Assembly (NCBI RefSeq): GCF_009557615.1
Contig: NZ_CP045652.1
Span: forward strand, 3,596,001 to 3,660,000
DNA length: 64,000 bases
Reading direction: 5' to 3'
Source: Sphingobacteruim zhuxiongii
GTDB lineage: Bacteria > Bacteroidota > Bacteroidia > Sphingobacteriales > Sphingobacteriaceae
Position 1 is the stretch's first letter. Every line of letters starts with the position of its first letter. The notes below the pieces were generated by a model. It was not told the origin of the DNA and searched no databases. It saw nothing but the letters and a program-made list of their open reading frames with translations. The position numbers were made by a program, and so were the translations under genes. Positions 43,275-52,766 of the stretch are shown here, in pieces.

Positions 43275-45584
43275 ATGTTATTAACAAACAACTTAGGTTA
43301 CCCGCGTGTGGGTGCATTCCGCGAGCTAAAGAAAGCTAACGAAGCTTACTGGGCGAAAAAAATTAGCGCGGAAGAATTATTGCAAGCTGGACTGAAAATC
43401 CGTGAAGGCAACTGGAAGACTCAAAAAGATGCAGGTATCGATTTGATCCCATCGAATGATTTTTCTTTTTATGATCAAGTACTAGACTTATCTTTAACAG
43501 TAGGCGCTATCCCTGCTCGTTACAATTCATTATTAAATAAAATCGATCGCCAATATAACTTAGATTTATATTTTGCAATGGCGCGTGGTTTCCAAGAAGG
43601 CGGCGTAGATGTTACTGCCATGGAAATGACAAAATGGTTTGATACTAACTATCACTATATTGTTCCTGAGTTTGTAAAAAACCAAGAATTTAAATTGACT
43701 TCAGAGAAGTTCTTAAGTGAATATAATGAAGCAAAAAAATTAGGCATTGAAACTAAACCAGTTTTCATTGGCCCAATCTCTTATTTATTATTAGGTAAAG
43801 AAAAAGAAAACGGATTTAATCGTATCGATCTAATCGACAACTTACTTCCGGTTTACGAAGAAATCCTATCTAAACTTGCTGATGCAGGTGCTCAATACGT
43901 TCAAATTGATGAGCCATTCTTGGCATTAGATATTGATGATGCGACTCGCGCTCTATACGGTAAAGTTTTCGAAAAACTTGCTGCTGCTGCGAAAGGCGTT
44001 AAATTAATCGTTGCAACTTACTTTGAAGCTTTACGTGACAACGAAGACACAGCAGTTAGTCTTCCTGTACATGCACTTCACCTTGACCTTGTTCGTGGTG
44101 AAAAACAGCTTGACACTATATTATCAAAAATCCCAGCTTCATTAACTTTATCATTAGGTATTGTTGAAGGTAGAAATATCTGGAAAAATGATTACGAAAA
44201 CTCTTTATTAAAAATCAAACAAGCAGTAGATGCTTTAGGTAAAGACCGCGTATGGGTTGCTCCTTCTTCATCTTTATTGCACGTTCCTTTTGATTTAGAT
44301 AATGAGCAAAATGAAGAATCTCTTCCTGCAGAAGTTAAAAATTGGTTGGCATTCGCTAAACAAAAATTAGCGGAAGTAAAAGACCTTGCTGTATTGGCAG
44401 AAGGCGAAGTTGACGCAGCGACACAAGATCGTTATGCATCAAACAAAGCAGCTGCTGAAAGCCGTCGTACATCTCCATTAATCCACAAACCAGAGGTTAA
44501 GGAACGCGTAAGTAATATTACAGATGACGATGCTAAGCGTACTTCAAATTTTGACGCACGTAAAGCTGCTCAACAAGCTAAATTTAACTTACCAGGTTTT
44601 GCGACTACAACAATTGGTTCATTCCCTCAAACAAAAGATGTTCGTAAGTGGAGAGCTGATTTGAAAAAAGGCGCTATCTCTCAAGAACAATACGATAAAG
44701 AGATTGCTGAAGAAACCGAGAGAACTATTCGTTTACAAGAAGAATTAGACATCGATGTATTAGTACATGGAGAATTCGAACGTAACGATATGGTTGAATA
44801 TTTTGGTGAGCAATTAGCAGGATATGCATTTACGCAAAACGGATGGGTTCAATCATACGGTTCTCGTTGTGTTAAACCGCCAGTAATTTATGGAGATGTT
44901 TACCGTCCAGAAGACATGACTGTTCGTTGGTCTGCATATGCGCAATCATTAACAAATCGTCCTGTAAAAGGAATGTTAACGGGTCCAGTGACTATCTTAC
45001 AATGGTCTTTCGTACGTAACGATCAACCACGTTCAACAACTACTTACCAAATTGCTTTAGCAATCTTAGACGAGGTTCAAGCATTGGAAAAAGCAGGTAT
45101 CAAAATTATTCAAATTGATGAGCCAGCTATTCGTGAAGGATTACCATTGCGTAAAGCTGATCAACAATCATACTTAGATTGGGCAGTTCGTTCATTCCGT
45201 GTTTCTTCTTCAAATGTTGACGATGATACGCAGATCCACACACACATGTGTTACTCGGAATTCAACGATATTATCCAAGATATCGCAGCAATGGATGCTG
45301 ACGTAATTACTATTGAAACTTCACGTTCTCAAATGGAATTATTAGATGCTTTCGCTGACTTCAAATATCCAAATGATATCGGTCCTGGTGTATATGACAT
45401 CCACTCACCTCGCGTGCCTAGCACCGAAGAAATGGTAAACTTACTTCGTAAAGCGAAAGCAGTAGTTCCTGCTGAGCAATTATGGGTAAACCCTGACTGT
45501 GGTTTGAAAACACGTGCATGGCCAGAAACTAAAGCAGCTTTGGAATCAATGGTCGAAGCGGCTAAGATTTTAAGAGCTGAATAA
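43275..45584 (+). CDS. metE: Cobalamin-independent methionine synthase
   Basis: The 769-residue enzyme transfers a methyl group from methyltetrahydropteroyl-polyglutamate to homocysteine. Both barrel halves are present: N-terminal NNLGYPRVGAFRELKKANEA and C-terminal FATTTIGSFPQTKDVRKWRA. The zinc ligands are His657 and Cys659 in HTHMCYSEF and Cys742 in NPDCGLKTRAW, with a Glu in TIETSRS. It is controlled by the SAM-I riboswitch directly upstream. Length and motifs are normal. Confidence 0.97.
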   Translation: MLLTNNLGYPRVGAFRELKKANEAYWAKKISAEELLQAGLKIREGNWKTQKDAGIDLIPSNDFSFYDQVLDLSLTVGAIPARYNSLLNKIDRQYNLDLYFAMARGFQEGGVDVTAMEMTKWFDTNYHYIVPEFVKNQEFKLTSEKFLSEYNEAKKLGIETKPVFIGPISYLLLGKEKENGFNRIDLIDNLLPVYEEILSKLADAGAQYVQIDEPFLALDIDDATRALYGKVFEKLAAAAKGVKLIVATYFEALRDNEDTAVSLPVHALHLDLVRGEKQLDTILSKIPASLTLSLGIVEGRNIWKNDYENSLLKIKQAVDALGKDRVWVAPSSSLLHVPFDLDNEQNEESLPAEVKNWLAFAKQKLAEVKDLAVLAEGEVDAATQDRYASNKAAAESRRTSPLIHKPEVKERVSNITDDDAKRTSNFDARKAAQQAKFNLPGFATTTIGSFPQTKDVRKWRADLKKGAISQEQYDKEIAEETERTIRLQEELDIDVLVHGEFERNDMVEYFGEQLAGYAFTQNGWVQSYGSRCVKPPVIYGDVYRPEDMTVRWSAYAQSLTNRPVKGMLTGPVTILQWSFVRNDQPRSTTTYQIALAILDEVQALEKAGIKIIQIDEPAIREGLPLRKADQQSYLDWAVRSFRVSSSNVDDDTQIHTHMCYSEFNDIIQDIAAMDADVITIETSRSQMELLDAFADFKYPNDIGPGVYDIHSPRVPSTEEMVNLLRKAKAVVPAEQLWVNPDCGLKTRAWPETKAALESMVEAAKILRAE

Positions 45585-45614
45585 GCTAAGCTTACAGTAA
45601 TATAAAATATCAAT

Positions 45615-45649
45615 AAAAAGGGTCTGCATTTAATATGCAGACCCTTTTT
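45615..45649. terminator. Bidirectional terminator, metE / amino-acid permease
   Basis: A perfect 15-bp stem (AAAAAGGGTCTGCAT at 45615-45629 with 45635-45649), loop TTAAT, has A-run and T-run ends and lies between two convergent genes. Confidence 0.93.
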
Positions 45650-45651
45650 GT

Positions 45652-47052
45652 TTAGCTTATATGGTTATCCTTGCTCTCTTTCCTTTTACCTAAATAATAA
45701 ATTGGGATACCTATTAGGATTAGAATAAATCCTGGCCAGGTATAATTAGGCTTAAATAAAATTAAGAGGACACAGAACACCGTACCTATCAGTAGATATA
45801 TTAACGGCGTTACAGGATAAAGAAAGGTCTTATAACTACGCTCTAATTCTGGTTTTTTCCAGCGTAGATAAATGACTCCAAACACCGTAATCATGTAGAA
45901 TATGACAATGACGAAAGAGACCATATCCAATAAGTTCCCATATTGTCCACTTAGACAAAGTAAGGATGCCCAGATTCCCTGTAACCATAAGGATCGTTCA
46001 GGAACATCATATTTGTTATTCGCAATTGCCTGTTTTAGAAACAAACCATCCTTCGCCATCGTTTGAAAAACGCGAGCGCCAGAAAGTACAATTCCATTTA
46101 CACAACCGAAGGTAGATATCATCACTAAGATCGCCATAGCGATCGTTCCAGTGTTTCCAAGAAGTTTCTCTGCGGCAGCAACCGCAACACGATCATTAGC
46201 AGCAAAAGCAATCTCATCACGGCTTAACGCGGAAAGGTAAACATAGTTGATTAGCAAGTACAACAACATCACTAAAGTCGTCCCTATTACCATTGAACGA
46301 ACGACATTGCGTTTCGGATCTTTCATCTCACCAGCAACAAAGGTCACGTTTTCCCAAGCGACACTACTAAAGATAGAGCCTACCATTGCCGCCGCTATCG
46401 CACCTAAGAGAGCCGTTCCCGATATACCTGTCCAACCCTCTCCTTTTAAATTCTGAAACGCGTCCCATCCGAAAGCAATATTCTCGGAGAATAAGTTTGA
46501 CTTGATGAGATAGATCCCTCCAATGACGAGAAGAATCAATGCGATAATCTTTGATGAAGTGAAAAAGAGCTGAACTATCTTTCCGCTTTGAATCCCTTTC
46601 GTATTTATGAAAGTGAGGAGTAAGATGACAGCGATTGCAAGAATCTGCATCCATGTAATCATAAAGTTTCCATTCTGATAGAGCGGAGCCGCATCATTCA
46701 ATTCGGGAAAGATATAGCCTGTAAATTTACCAAATGCAACGGCAACCGCAGCGATTGTCCCAGTTTGTATTACCGCAAAGAGACTCCAGCCATATAAGAA
46801 GCCTGTCATTTTACCAAACGTCTCTGTCAAATATGTATACTGTCCTCCCGCCTTAGGAAATAAAGAAGACATTTCACCGTAACAAATAGCCGCAGCTATG
46901 GTTGCAAAGGTTGTAATCAACCAAACAGCAATTACCCAATAGCCCGATCCAAGCTGTCTCATCATATCCGAGCTAACGATAAAGATACCACTGCCTATCA
47001 TGGATCCCATGACAATCATAATGCCATCCCAAAGGCTTAATTGTTTTTTCAT
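45652..47052 (-). CDS. APC superfamily amino-acid permease
   Basis: The 466-residue inner-membrane transporter has about 12 hydrophobic segments. The first carries the substrate-site motif MGSMIGSGIFIVSSDMM of the amino acid-polyamine-organocation family. Next come GEMSSLFPKAGGQYTYLTET and SVAWENVTFVAGEMKDPKRN, also typical of this family. The start at 47052 (KKQLSLWDG) fits the family; the upstream frame adds 18 residues. The particular amino acid cannot be deduced. It converges with metE and may supply a related amino acid, which is only a positional hint. Confidence 0.9.
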   Translation of the reverse strand: MKKQLSLWDGIMIVMGSMIGSGIFIVSSDMMRQLGSGYWVIAVWLITTFATIAAAICYGEMSSLFPKAGGQYTYLTETFGKMTGFLYGWSLFAVIQTGTIAAVAVAFGKFTGYIFPELNDAAPLYQNGNFMITWMQILAIAVILLLTFINTKGIQSGKIVQLFFTSSKIIALILLVIGGIYLIKSNLFSENIAFGWDAFQNLKGEGWTGISGTALLGAIAAAMVGSIFSSVAWENVTFVAGEMKDPKRNVVRSMVIGTTLVMLLYLLINYVYLSALSRDEIAFAANDRVAVAAAEKLLGNTGTIAMAILVMISTFGCVNGIVLSGARVFQTMAKDGLFLKQAIANNKYDVPERSLWLQGIWASLLCLSGQYGNLLDMVSFVIVIFYMITVFGVIYLRWKKPELERSYKTFLYPVTPLIYLLIGTVFCVLLILFKPNYTWPGFILILIGIPIYYLGKRKESKDNHIS

Positions 47053-47226
47053 TTTTAGGTTTTTATAAAATAAACCTACGAATAAAAAGAAAAATAATGA
47101 GTTCATCGTAAAAAAAATAGCACACTGATTTACATAACCTTACAATTATTGAACTCTTCAATGGCGGTTTAAGTAAAAAATTAAGCAAACTATTTTAGAT
47201 CAATCTTGTTTTTAAGAGAAAAGAAG

Positions 47227-47415
47227 ATGATTATGAACAGATTTGGAATAGGATTTTTAGTTTTCGCTGCAACAACGCTACTGAGCAGTTGTTCTGTAAT
47301 TGAGGGTATCTTCAAGGCTGGTGTTTGGTCTGGAATTATTGTCGTCGTTATTGTCGTCGCTCTGATCGTTTGGTTGATATCAAGATTTACAAATAGAGGT
47401 GGTGGCGTCAATTAA
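47227..47415 (+). CDS. Small lipoprotein with one transmembrane helix
   Basis: The 62-residue product (MIMNRFGIGFLVF start; 60 residues if the second ATG at 47233 is used) has a lipobox LLSSC and then one strongly hydrophobic helix (SGIIVVVIVVALIVWLI) before a short basic tail ending RGGGVN. Many Bacteroidota genomes encode such a protein, and databases sometimes label it phosphatidate cytidylyltransferase, which its size excludes. A lipid anchor plus a helix would hold it in the inner membrane. Purine-rich AAGAGAAAAGAAG lies directly before the ATG. Function unknown. Confidence 0.7.
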   Translation: MIMNRFGIGFLVFAATTLLSSCSVIEGIFKAGVWSGIIVVVIVVALIVWLISRFTNRGGGVN

Positions 47416-47484
47416 TATTTTTTACTAAAACTTTACGTTCTCTTAATCTAATTTGCTGTAACTTGATAGCAAATTGAATCACAC

Positions 47485-48012
47485 ATGAAGCAGACTTGGC
47501 TATTACTATGCTTTATTAGCTTTATTTTCCCCGTATCCGCACAGCAAGGATATCCTACACCTACGAATATGCAGAATGTATTATTTTATATTCAGCATAA
47601 TCGAGGTCATAATACCTATATCTATTCGATTAATAAATCCGACAATGGTACCCTTGATAGCAATAGCCCCATAAACGTCTATCGTCAATTATTTGATGAT
47701 GGAGGAAAGATTAAACCCTTAACGGCTATTCAACGCAAATTTGCTTACGGTATCTCAACCGAATCAATAGATTCGGACTCCTATGAAGCTTCGATAGTGT
47801 CACTCCCGACCCAGAAATTTATACTTCATGTGAAACCCAAGAATGGGTCTTATGTTGAAACGACAGTAAATCAAGTTAAAATGCATGTACAACGCATTTT
47901 CATCCAACAGAAAGAGGGAACATCTGGCTTAACTACTAAAGTAGATTATATCCTATTTTACGGAAAAGTAGGGCAAAAGGCAGTTGTAGAACGACTAGAA
48001 ATAACCGACTAG
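47485..48012 (+). CDS. Secreted DUF4833 protein
   Basis: The 175-residue protein has a signal peptide (MKQTWLLLCFISFIF, cut near VSAQ). The mature part includes VLFYIQHNRGHNTYIYSINK, SPINVYRQLFDDGGKIKPLT and IQRKFAYGIS, the pattern I associate with DUF4833, a periplasmic domain of unknown function in Bacteroidota. It is 69 bp downstream of the small lipoprotein gene. The family name is from memory of motif shape, moderately sure. Confidence 0.7.
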   Translation: MKQTWLLLCFISFIFPVSAQQGYPTPTNMQNVLFYIQHNRGHNTYIYSINKSDNGTLDSNSPINVYRQLFDDGGKIKPLTAIQRKFAYGISTESIDSDSYEASIVSLPTQKFILHVKPKNGSYVETTVNQVKMHVQRIFIQQKEGTSGLTTKVDYILFYGKVGQKAVVERLEITD

Positions 48013-48129
48013 AATAAGACCTGTCATTCGGCCTGATCGGTATAGCAATACATCAAAGCACAGGACAGTTTTACCAAAAAATAAGATTAAATTGGAGACC
48101 TAATATGCTAACCGATCAATCTAGTATTC

Positions 48130-49296
48130 ATGAGTAAAAAAATAGTATTCAAATACAATTCAAAATATCCCTCAGTTGCCGACTTAAAACGCAAAGCAAA
48201 ATGCCGAATTCCCAAATTTGCATTTGATTATCTCGAGGGAGGTTGTAATGAAGAGTTAAACCTCGCAAGAAATGAGAATGATTTCGACGATATTCTTTTA
48301 AAACCACAATATTTACACGTTGCTGGTGATATCGACATGTCGGTCAATCTGTTTGGACGTACTTACAGTGCACCGTTCGGTATCTCGCCAATAGGATTGC
48401 AAGGTTTAATGTGGCCAAATGCACCAGAAATACTTGCAAAAGCTGCCGCAAAACACGACATCCCTTATACGCTAAGTACAGTATCTACAAGCTCCATTGA
48501 GCGCATCGCTGATGTCTCTGATGGAAAGGCTTGGTTTCAACTTTATCATCCCACAGAAGACCGCTTGAGAGATGATATTCTACGTCGTCTGAAAGATGTA
48601 GAATGTCCAGTCTTAGTGGTTTTGGTTGATGTACCTTCATTTGGACTTCGTTATCGTGAGATAAAAAGCGGGCTTTCGATGCCGCCTAAGATGAATATTC
48701 AGAATGTCCTACAAGCAATGGTATGCCCGACTTGGGGTATTAAAACCTTGCAACATGGCATTCCTTCCTTTGCAACGTTAAAGCCTTATATGGAAAAAGG
48801 ATTAGACTTAACGCAATTGGGACAGTTTATGAATAAAACTTTCACTGGAAAAGTGAATGTTGAGAAAGTAAAAGCTATTCGAGATATTTGGAAAGGGCCT
48901 TTGGTATTGAAGGGCGTGACAACCGACGAAGATATGCAAGCTGCCATTGAAGTGGGTGCCGACGGAGTGATAGTCTCTAATCACGGCGGGCGTCAAATAG
49001 ATGCGGGTGAATCTTCTATACACTCATTGATAAAACTGGCTTCCAACCCGATTTACAAAGAGAAAATAAAGATCATGTTAGATGGTGGAATACGTTCTGG
49101 AGTAGATTTAGGTAGAGCTTACGCCGTTGGTTCTGATTTTAACTTTATGGGTCGTCCTTTTATGTATGGGGTCGGAGCTCTTGGTGATGAAGGTGCTGAC
49201 CATACTATTACTATGTTTAAAGCACAACTTTATCAGGTAATGCAACAGTTAACATTAGAAAACATTACGCAGTTTCCCGGGAGACTGATTAAATAG
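48130..49296 (+). CDS. FMN-dependent alpha-hydroxy-acid oxidoreductase (L-lactate dehydrogenase-like)
   Basis: The 388-residue TIM-barrel flavoprotein has the family active site VSNHGGRQID with catalytic His285 and substrate-binding Arg288, FMN-binding PIGLQGLMWP and MLDGGIRSGVDLGRAYAVGS, and the AFDYLEGGCNEELNLARNEN start region. Members oxidise L-lactate, glycolate or mandelate to the oxo-acid. L-lactate is the likeliest substrate here, but this is not shown. It stands alone before a strong terminator shared with uvrB. Confidence 0.88.
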   Translation: MSKKIVFKYNSKYPSVADLKRKAKCRIPKFAFDYLEGGCNEELNLARNENDFDDILLKPQYLHVAGDIDMSVNLFGRTYSAPFGISPIGLQGLMWPNAPEILAKAAAKHDIPYTLSTVSTSSIERIADVSDGKAWFQLYHPTEDRLRDDILRRLKDVECPVLVVLVDVPSFGLRYREIKSGLSMPPKMNIQNVLQAMVCPTWGIKTLQHGIPSFATLKPYMEKGLDLTQLGQFMNKTFTGKVNVEKVKAIRDIWKGPLVLKGVTTDEDMQAAIEVGADGVIVSNHGGRQIDAGESSIHSLIKLASNPIYKEKIKIMLDGGIRSGVDLGRAYAVGSDFNFMGRPFMYGVGALGDEGADHTITMFKAQLYQVMQQLTLENITQFPGRLIK

Positions 49297-49329
49297 AAAA
49301 AGGGGCTTCAGATGAAGCCCCTTTTTTTT
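49297..49329. terminator. Bidirectional terminator, hydroxyacid oxidase / uvrB
   Basis: AAAAAGGGGCTTCA (49297-49310), two-base loop and TGAAGCCCC plus T8 form a perfect hairpin directly after the stop codon, with an A-run serving the opposite strand. Confidence 0.93.
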
Positions 49330-49334
49330 ATTAT

Positions 49335-51371
49335 TTATTTTTTCTTGTTGAATTTATCCTCATATATTTTTTCCAAAGCGAACATCTCATCGCGAAGCTT
49401 AGCTGCTTCTAAGAATTCCATTTCTTTTGCAGCCTTTTCCATACGCTTACGCACCGTATCAATCGCCTTCTTCATCTCATTATCGCTCATATACTCGATC
49501 AATGGATCTGCGGCTACGGACGCTGCTGCATCTGGTTCAATGTAAGCTTTTGCCTCCACTCCCATGTCTGCTACGGAAGTCTGTTCTAAGATTTCCTCTC
49601 TCGTCTTACCGACTGTTCTCGGAGTAATACCATGTTCTAAGTTATAGCTAATCTGCTTTTCACGCCTTCTATTCGTCTCATCAATCGTTATGCGCATACT
49701 GTCGGTCATCTTATCAGCATACATAATCACGCGTCCTTTTTCATTACGCGCCGCACGTCCAATCGTTTGTATCAACGAACGTTCCGAACGCAGGAAACCT
49801 TCTTTATCAGCATCTAAGATCGCTACCAACGTTACCTCCGGTAAATCCAAGCCTTCACGCAATAAGTTTACTCCGACTAATACATCAAATTCCCCAAGTC
49901 GTAAACCTCTCAATATTTCCACACGTTCCAAAGTCTTTACTTCGGAGTGTATATACCTTACTTTGATATTTAATCGCGTCATATATTTGGTAAGTTCTTC
50001 AGCCATACGCTTCGTAAGCGTAGTCGCAAGAACCCTACCCCCATCTTTGATTGCCTTGTCGACCTCTTCTAGAAGGTCATCGACTTGATTAATCGCTGGT
50101 TTAACTTCAATAATTGGATCTAATAAACCCGTCGGACGAATGACTTGCTCTACGACAACTCCTTCTGTTTGTTGTAATTCATAATCACCAGGCGTTGCCG
50201 ACACATAAATAGTCTGATTCGTTAAGGATTCAAATTCTGGAAAGTTCAAGGGACGATTATCCAATGCTGCAGGCAAACGAAACCCATGCTCTACTAATGC
50301 AATTTTTCGAGAACGGTCACCTCCGTACATCGCGCGCAATTGAGGTATTGTTACATGGCTTTCATCAATTACCATCAAGTAATCCGTAGGAAAATAATCT
50401 ATTAAGCAAAAGGGACGCATACCTGGTTGTCTGCCGTCAAAAAACCGAGAGTAGTTCTCGATTCCCGAACAATAGCCCAGTTCGCGCATCATCTCTAAAT
50501 CATAATTTACTCTTTCCTCGAGTCGTTTGGCTTCCAGCATCTTTCCCTCCTCTTCTAACTGCGTTTTACGTTGCATCAACTCCTCTTGAATTCCCCAAAT
50601 AGACTGTGTAAACTTCTCTTTTGGTGTTACGAAGAGATTTGCTGGATATAAAGCAAGCGTCTCATGCTTCTGAATCGTACGCCCAGAAACAGGATCTATT
50701 TCACTAAGTTCATCAATATCATCACCGAAGAAAGAAATTCTGTAAGCGTTATCCATATAAGCTGGATACACGTCCACTGTATCGCCCTTCACTCTAAATG
50801 TTCCGCGTTTGAAATCCGATGTTGTTCGCGCGTACAGAATCTCGACCAATTTATGTAAAAATGCATTTCTACTAATAGTCGTACCTACCCCGAAGCGAAA
50901 AATAGATTTTGAGAAATCTTCTGGATTTCCCATACCGTAAATGCAAGAAACCGAAGAAACAACAATAACATCTCTTCTTCCAGACATCAATGCCGAAGTT
51001 GTCGCAAGACGTAACTTTTCGATTTCCTCATTGATGGCCAAATCCTTTTCGATATAGGTATTTGAGGAAGCGATAAAGGCCTCCGGCTGATAATAATCGT
51101 AATAAGACACAAAGTAATGCACGGCATTATTCGGGAAAAACTGCTTAAACTCACCGTAAAGCTGGGCGGCTAAGGTCTTATTATGACTCAATATTAGCGT
51201 AGGTTTTTGCGTCTCTTGGATTAAATTCGCGACGGTAAATGTCTTACCGGAGCCTGTAACCCCTAATAAGGTTTGGTAATTTTCCCCCTGTTCGACGCCT
51301 GCAACCAATTCCTTGATTGCTTGAGGCTGATCGCCAGTCGGTTTATATTCAGATGTTAGTTCAAATCTCAT
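49335..51371 (-). CDS. uvrB: Excinuclease ABC subunit B
   Basis: The 678-residue nucleotide-excision-repair helicase opens DNA at lesions handed over by UvrA. Walker A is LLGVTGSGKTFTVA (35-48), the beta-hairpin region includes VHYFVSYYDYYQPEAFIASS, and motifs DYLMVIDESHVTIPQL, VGVNLLREGLDLPEV and QTIGRAARNEKGRV follow. The C-terminal UVR motif for UvrC contact is in EYMSDNEMKKAIDTVRKRME. Full length. Confidence 0.97.
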   Translation of the reverse strand: MRFELTSEYKPTGDQPQAIKELVAGVEQGENYQTLLGVTGSGKTFTVANLIQETQKPTLILSHNKTLAAQLYGEFKQFFPNNAVHYFVSYYDYYQPEAFIASSNTYIEKDLAINEEIEKLRLATTSALMSGRRDVIVVSSVSCIYGMGNPEDFSKSIFRFGVGTTISRNAFLHKLVEILYARTTSDFKRGTFRVKGDTVDVYPAYMDNAYRISFFGDDIDELSEIDPVSGRTIQKHETLALYPANLFVTPKEKFTQSIWGIQEELMQRKTQLEEEGKMLEAKRLEERVNYDLEMMRELGYCSGIENYSRFFDGRQPGMRPFCLIDYFPTDYLMVIDESHVTIPQLRAMYGGDRSRKIALVEHGFRLPAALDNRPLNFPEFESLTNQTIYVSATPGDYELQQTEGVVVEQVIRPTGLLDPIIEVKPAINQVDDLLEEVDKAIKDGGRVLATTLTKRMAEELTKYMTRLNIKVRYIHSEVKTLERVEILRGLRLGEFDVLVGVNLLREGLDLPEVTLVAILDADKEGFLRSERSLIQTIGRAARNEKGRVIMYADKMTDSMRITIDETNRRREKQISYNLEHGITPRTVGKTREEILEQTSVADMGVEAKAYIEPDAAASVAADPLIEYMSDNEMKKAIDTVRKRMEKAAKEMEFLEAAKLRDEMFALEKIYEDKFNKKK

Positions 51372-51485
51372 GTTTGCCTTTCCATGGCTAATTTATCAAA
51401 TATTATTCCGTTTCCATAATAAGTGATTAACGCACTCAATTGCCGAAAAAAATTATTAAATTGCTTTACAACAAGACTTTTTGTC

Positions 51486-52130
51486 ATGATAACGATCTTA
51501 ACAAAACAGAACAGTATAGCCAATCACTTCTTGGCTGAATTAAGAGACGTCCGGATACAACAAGATCGAATGCGGTTTCGCCGCAATCTGGAACGCCTAG
51601 GTGAAGTAATGGCTTATGAAATTAGCAAAACATTAGAATACTTCAGTGCTGATGTCGAAACACCTTTAGGCGTTGCCAATACTCACCTGCTGCATCAGCA
51701 ACCCGTGATAGCGACTATTATGCGCGCAGGACTACCATTCCATCAAGGCTTATTAAATGTATTCGATCGAGCAGATAGTGCCTTTATCGCTGCCTATAGA
51801 CATACCAAAAAAAGCGGAGAATTTGAAATTCATAAGAAATATCAGAATACGCCTAATTTAGATGAGAAGGTTGTTATTATGGCTGATCCAATGCTCGCTA
51901 CTGGCAAAAGCCTAGTTCTTTGTTGTAAAGATCTACTAAGTGAATACAACATCAAAGAGCTGCATATCGCAACAGTCATTGCCTCTGAAGAAGGATTACA
52001 GCATGTACAAGCATTCTTACCAGACGTACAAATTTGGGTAGGCGCCGTTGATAATGAATTAACAAGCAAATCCTACATTGTTCCCGGTCTAGGCGATGCT
52101 GGCGACCTTGCTTTTGGCAATAAAGAATAA
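51486..52130 (+). CDS. upp: Uracil phosphoribosyltransferase
   Basis: The 214-residue enzyme makes UMP from uracil and PRPP in pyrimidine salvage. The PRPP loop is MADPMLATGKS (132-142). Other motifs are IMRAGLPFHQGLLNVFDRAD and a C-terminal IVPGLGDAGDLAFG that binds uracil. The ATG at 51486 (ITILTKQNS) was chosen; the frame is open for 21 more codons but without homology. Confidence 0.94.
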   Translation: MITILTKQNSIANHFLAELRDVRIQQDRMRFRRNLERLGEVMAYEISKTLEYFSADVETPLGVANTHLLHQQPVIATIMRAGLPFHQGLLNVFDRADSAFIAAYRHTKKSGEFEIHKKYQNTPNLDEKVVIMADPMLATGKSLVLCCKDLLSEYNIKELHIATVIASEEGLQHVQAFLPDVQIWVGAVDNELTSKSYIVPGLGDAGDLAFGNKE

Positions 52131-52231
52131 GCTTAGCACAAAAAACACACAAACATTTAGCAATTAGTTAATATATAATAAAAAGATAATGAACAGTTTA
52201 TCAGTAATTTTAGAAAACAAAACCTTTGTAT

Positions 52232-52705
52232 ATGGAATGGCAAAAATACAACGGAGAACTATTAAAGCTCCCTATCCTATCCGCAGTTGAGGACACGATT
52301 ATCCGCGAACAGAACCTTGGAAACAAATTAAAGGTATTTATCGGTACCGACTCACAAGTTAAAAGAGGTATAGTCGAATTCGCAACAGTCATCGTCTTCC
52401 TACGAGAACATCGAGGCGGCTTTATGTTTATCCACAAAAACCGCAAAACACACAACATGAGCATCAAAGAAAGAATGCTCCTTGAAGTACAACAATCAAT
52501 CGAAACAGCCTACGAACTCTGCCCCTTATTAGATAAGTACTCGGTTGATCTTGAAGTCCACGCTGACATTAACACTAATCCCAACTTTCAATCCAATACC
52601 GCACTTAAAGAAGCCATGGGCTATATCTTGGGTATGGGATTCATTTTCAAGGCGAAACCAGAATCTTTTGCCAGTACTAATTGCGCCAATAAATTGGTTC
52701 AATAG
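52232..52705 (+). CDS. YkuK-like RNase H-fold protein (DUF458)
   Basis: The 157-residue protein has FIGTDSQVKRGIVEFATVIV and a later VDLEVHADINTNPNFQSN, giving two acidic sites in an arrangement like an RNase H fold, as in the YkuK/DUF458 family. Family members are linked to sporulation or stress in Firmicutes, but the role in Bacteroidota is unknown. ATG at 52232 (EWQKYNGELL) is preferred over a TTG six bases upstream. It precedes pnuC by 61 bp on the same strand. Confidence 0.75.
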   Translation: MEWQKYNGELLKLPILSAVEDTIIREQNLGNKLKVFIGTDSQVKRGIVEFATVIVFLREHRGGFMFIHKNRKTHNMSIKERMLLEVQQSIETAYELCPLLDKYSVDLEVHADINTNPNFQSNTALKEAMGYILGMGFIFKAKPESFASTNCANKLVQ

Positions 52706-52766
52706 CCTGTAAAAGGTATTTCTTTCTTATTTATTGCTACCTTTAGTTATCCTTAATAACTGAAGA

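Noticed and set aside
49690..50088. 132-codon frame opposite uvrB
   Set aside because: Shadow of uvrB; serine/arginine-rich composition typical of antisense translation.
52706..52766. Thiamine riboswitch before pnuC
   Set aside because: The gap is only 61 bases and has none of the conserved thiamine-element blocks; the kinase neighbour indicates nicotinamide riboside.
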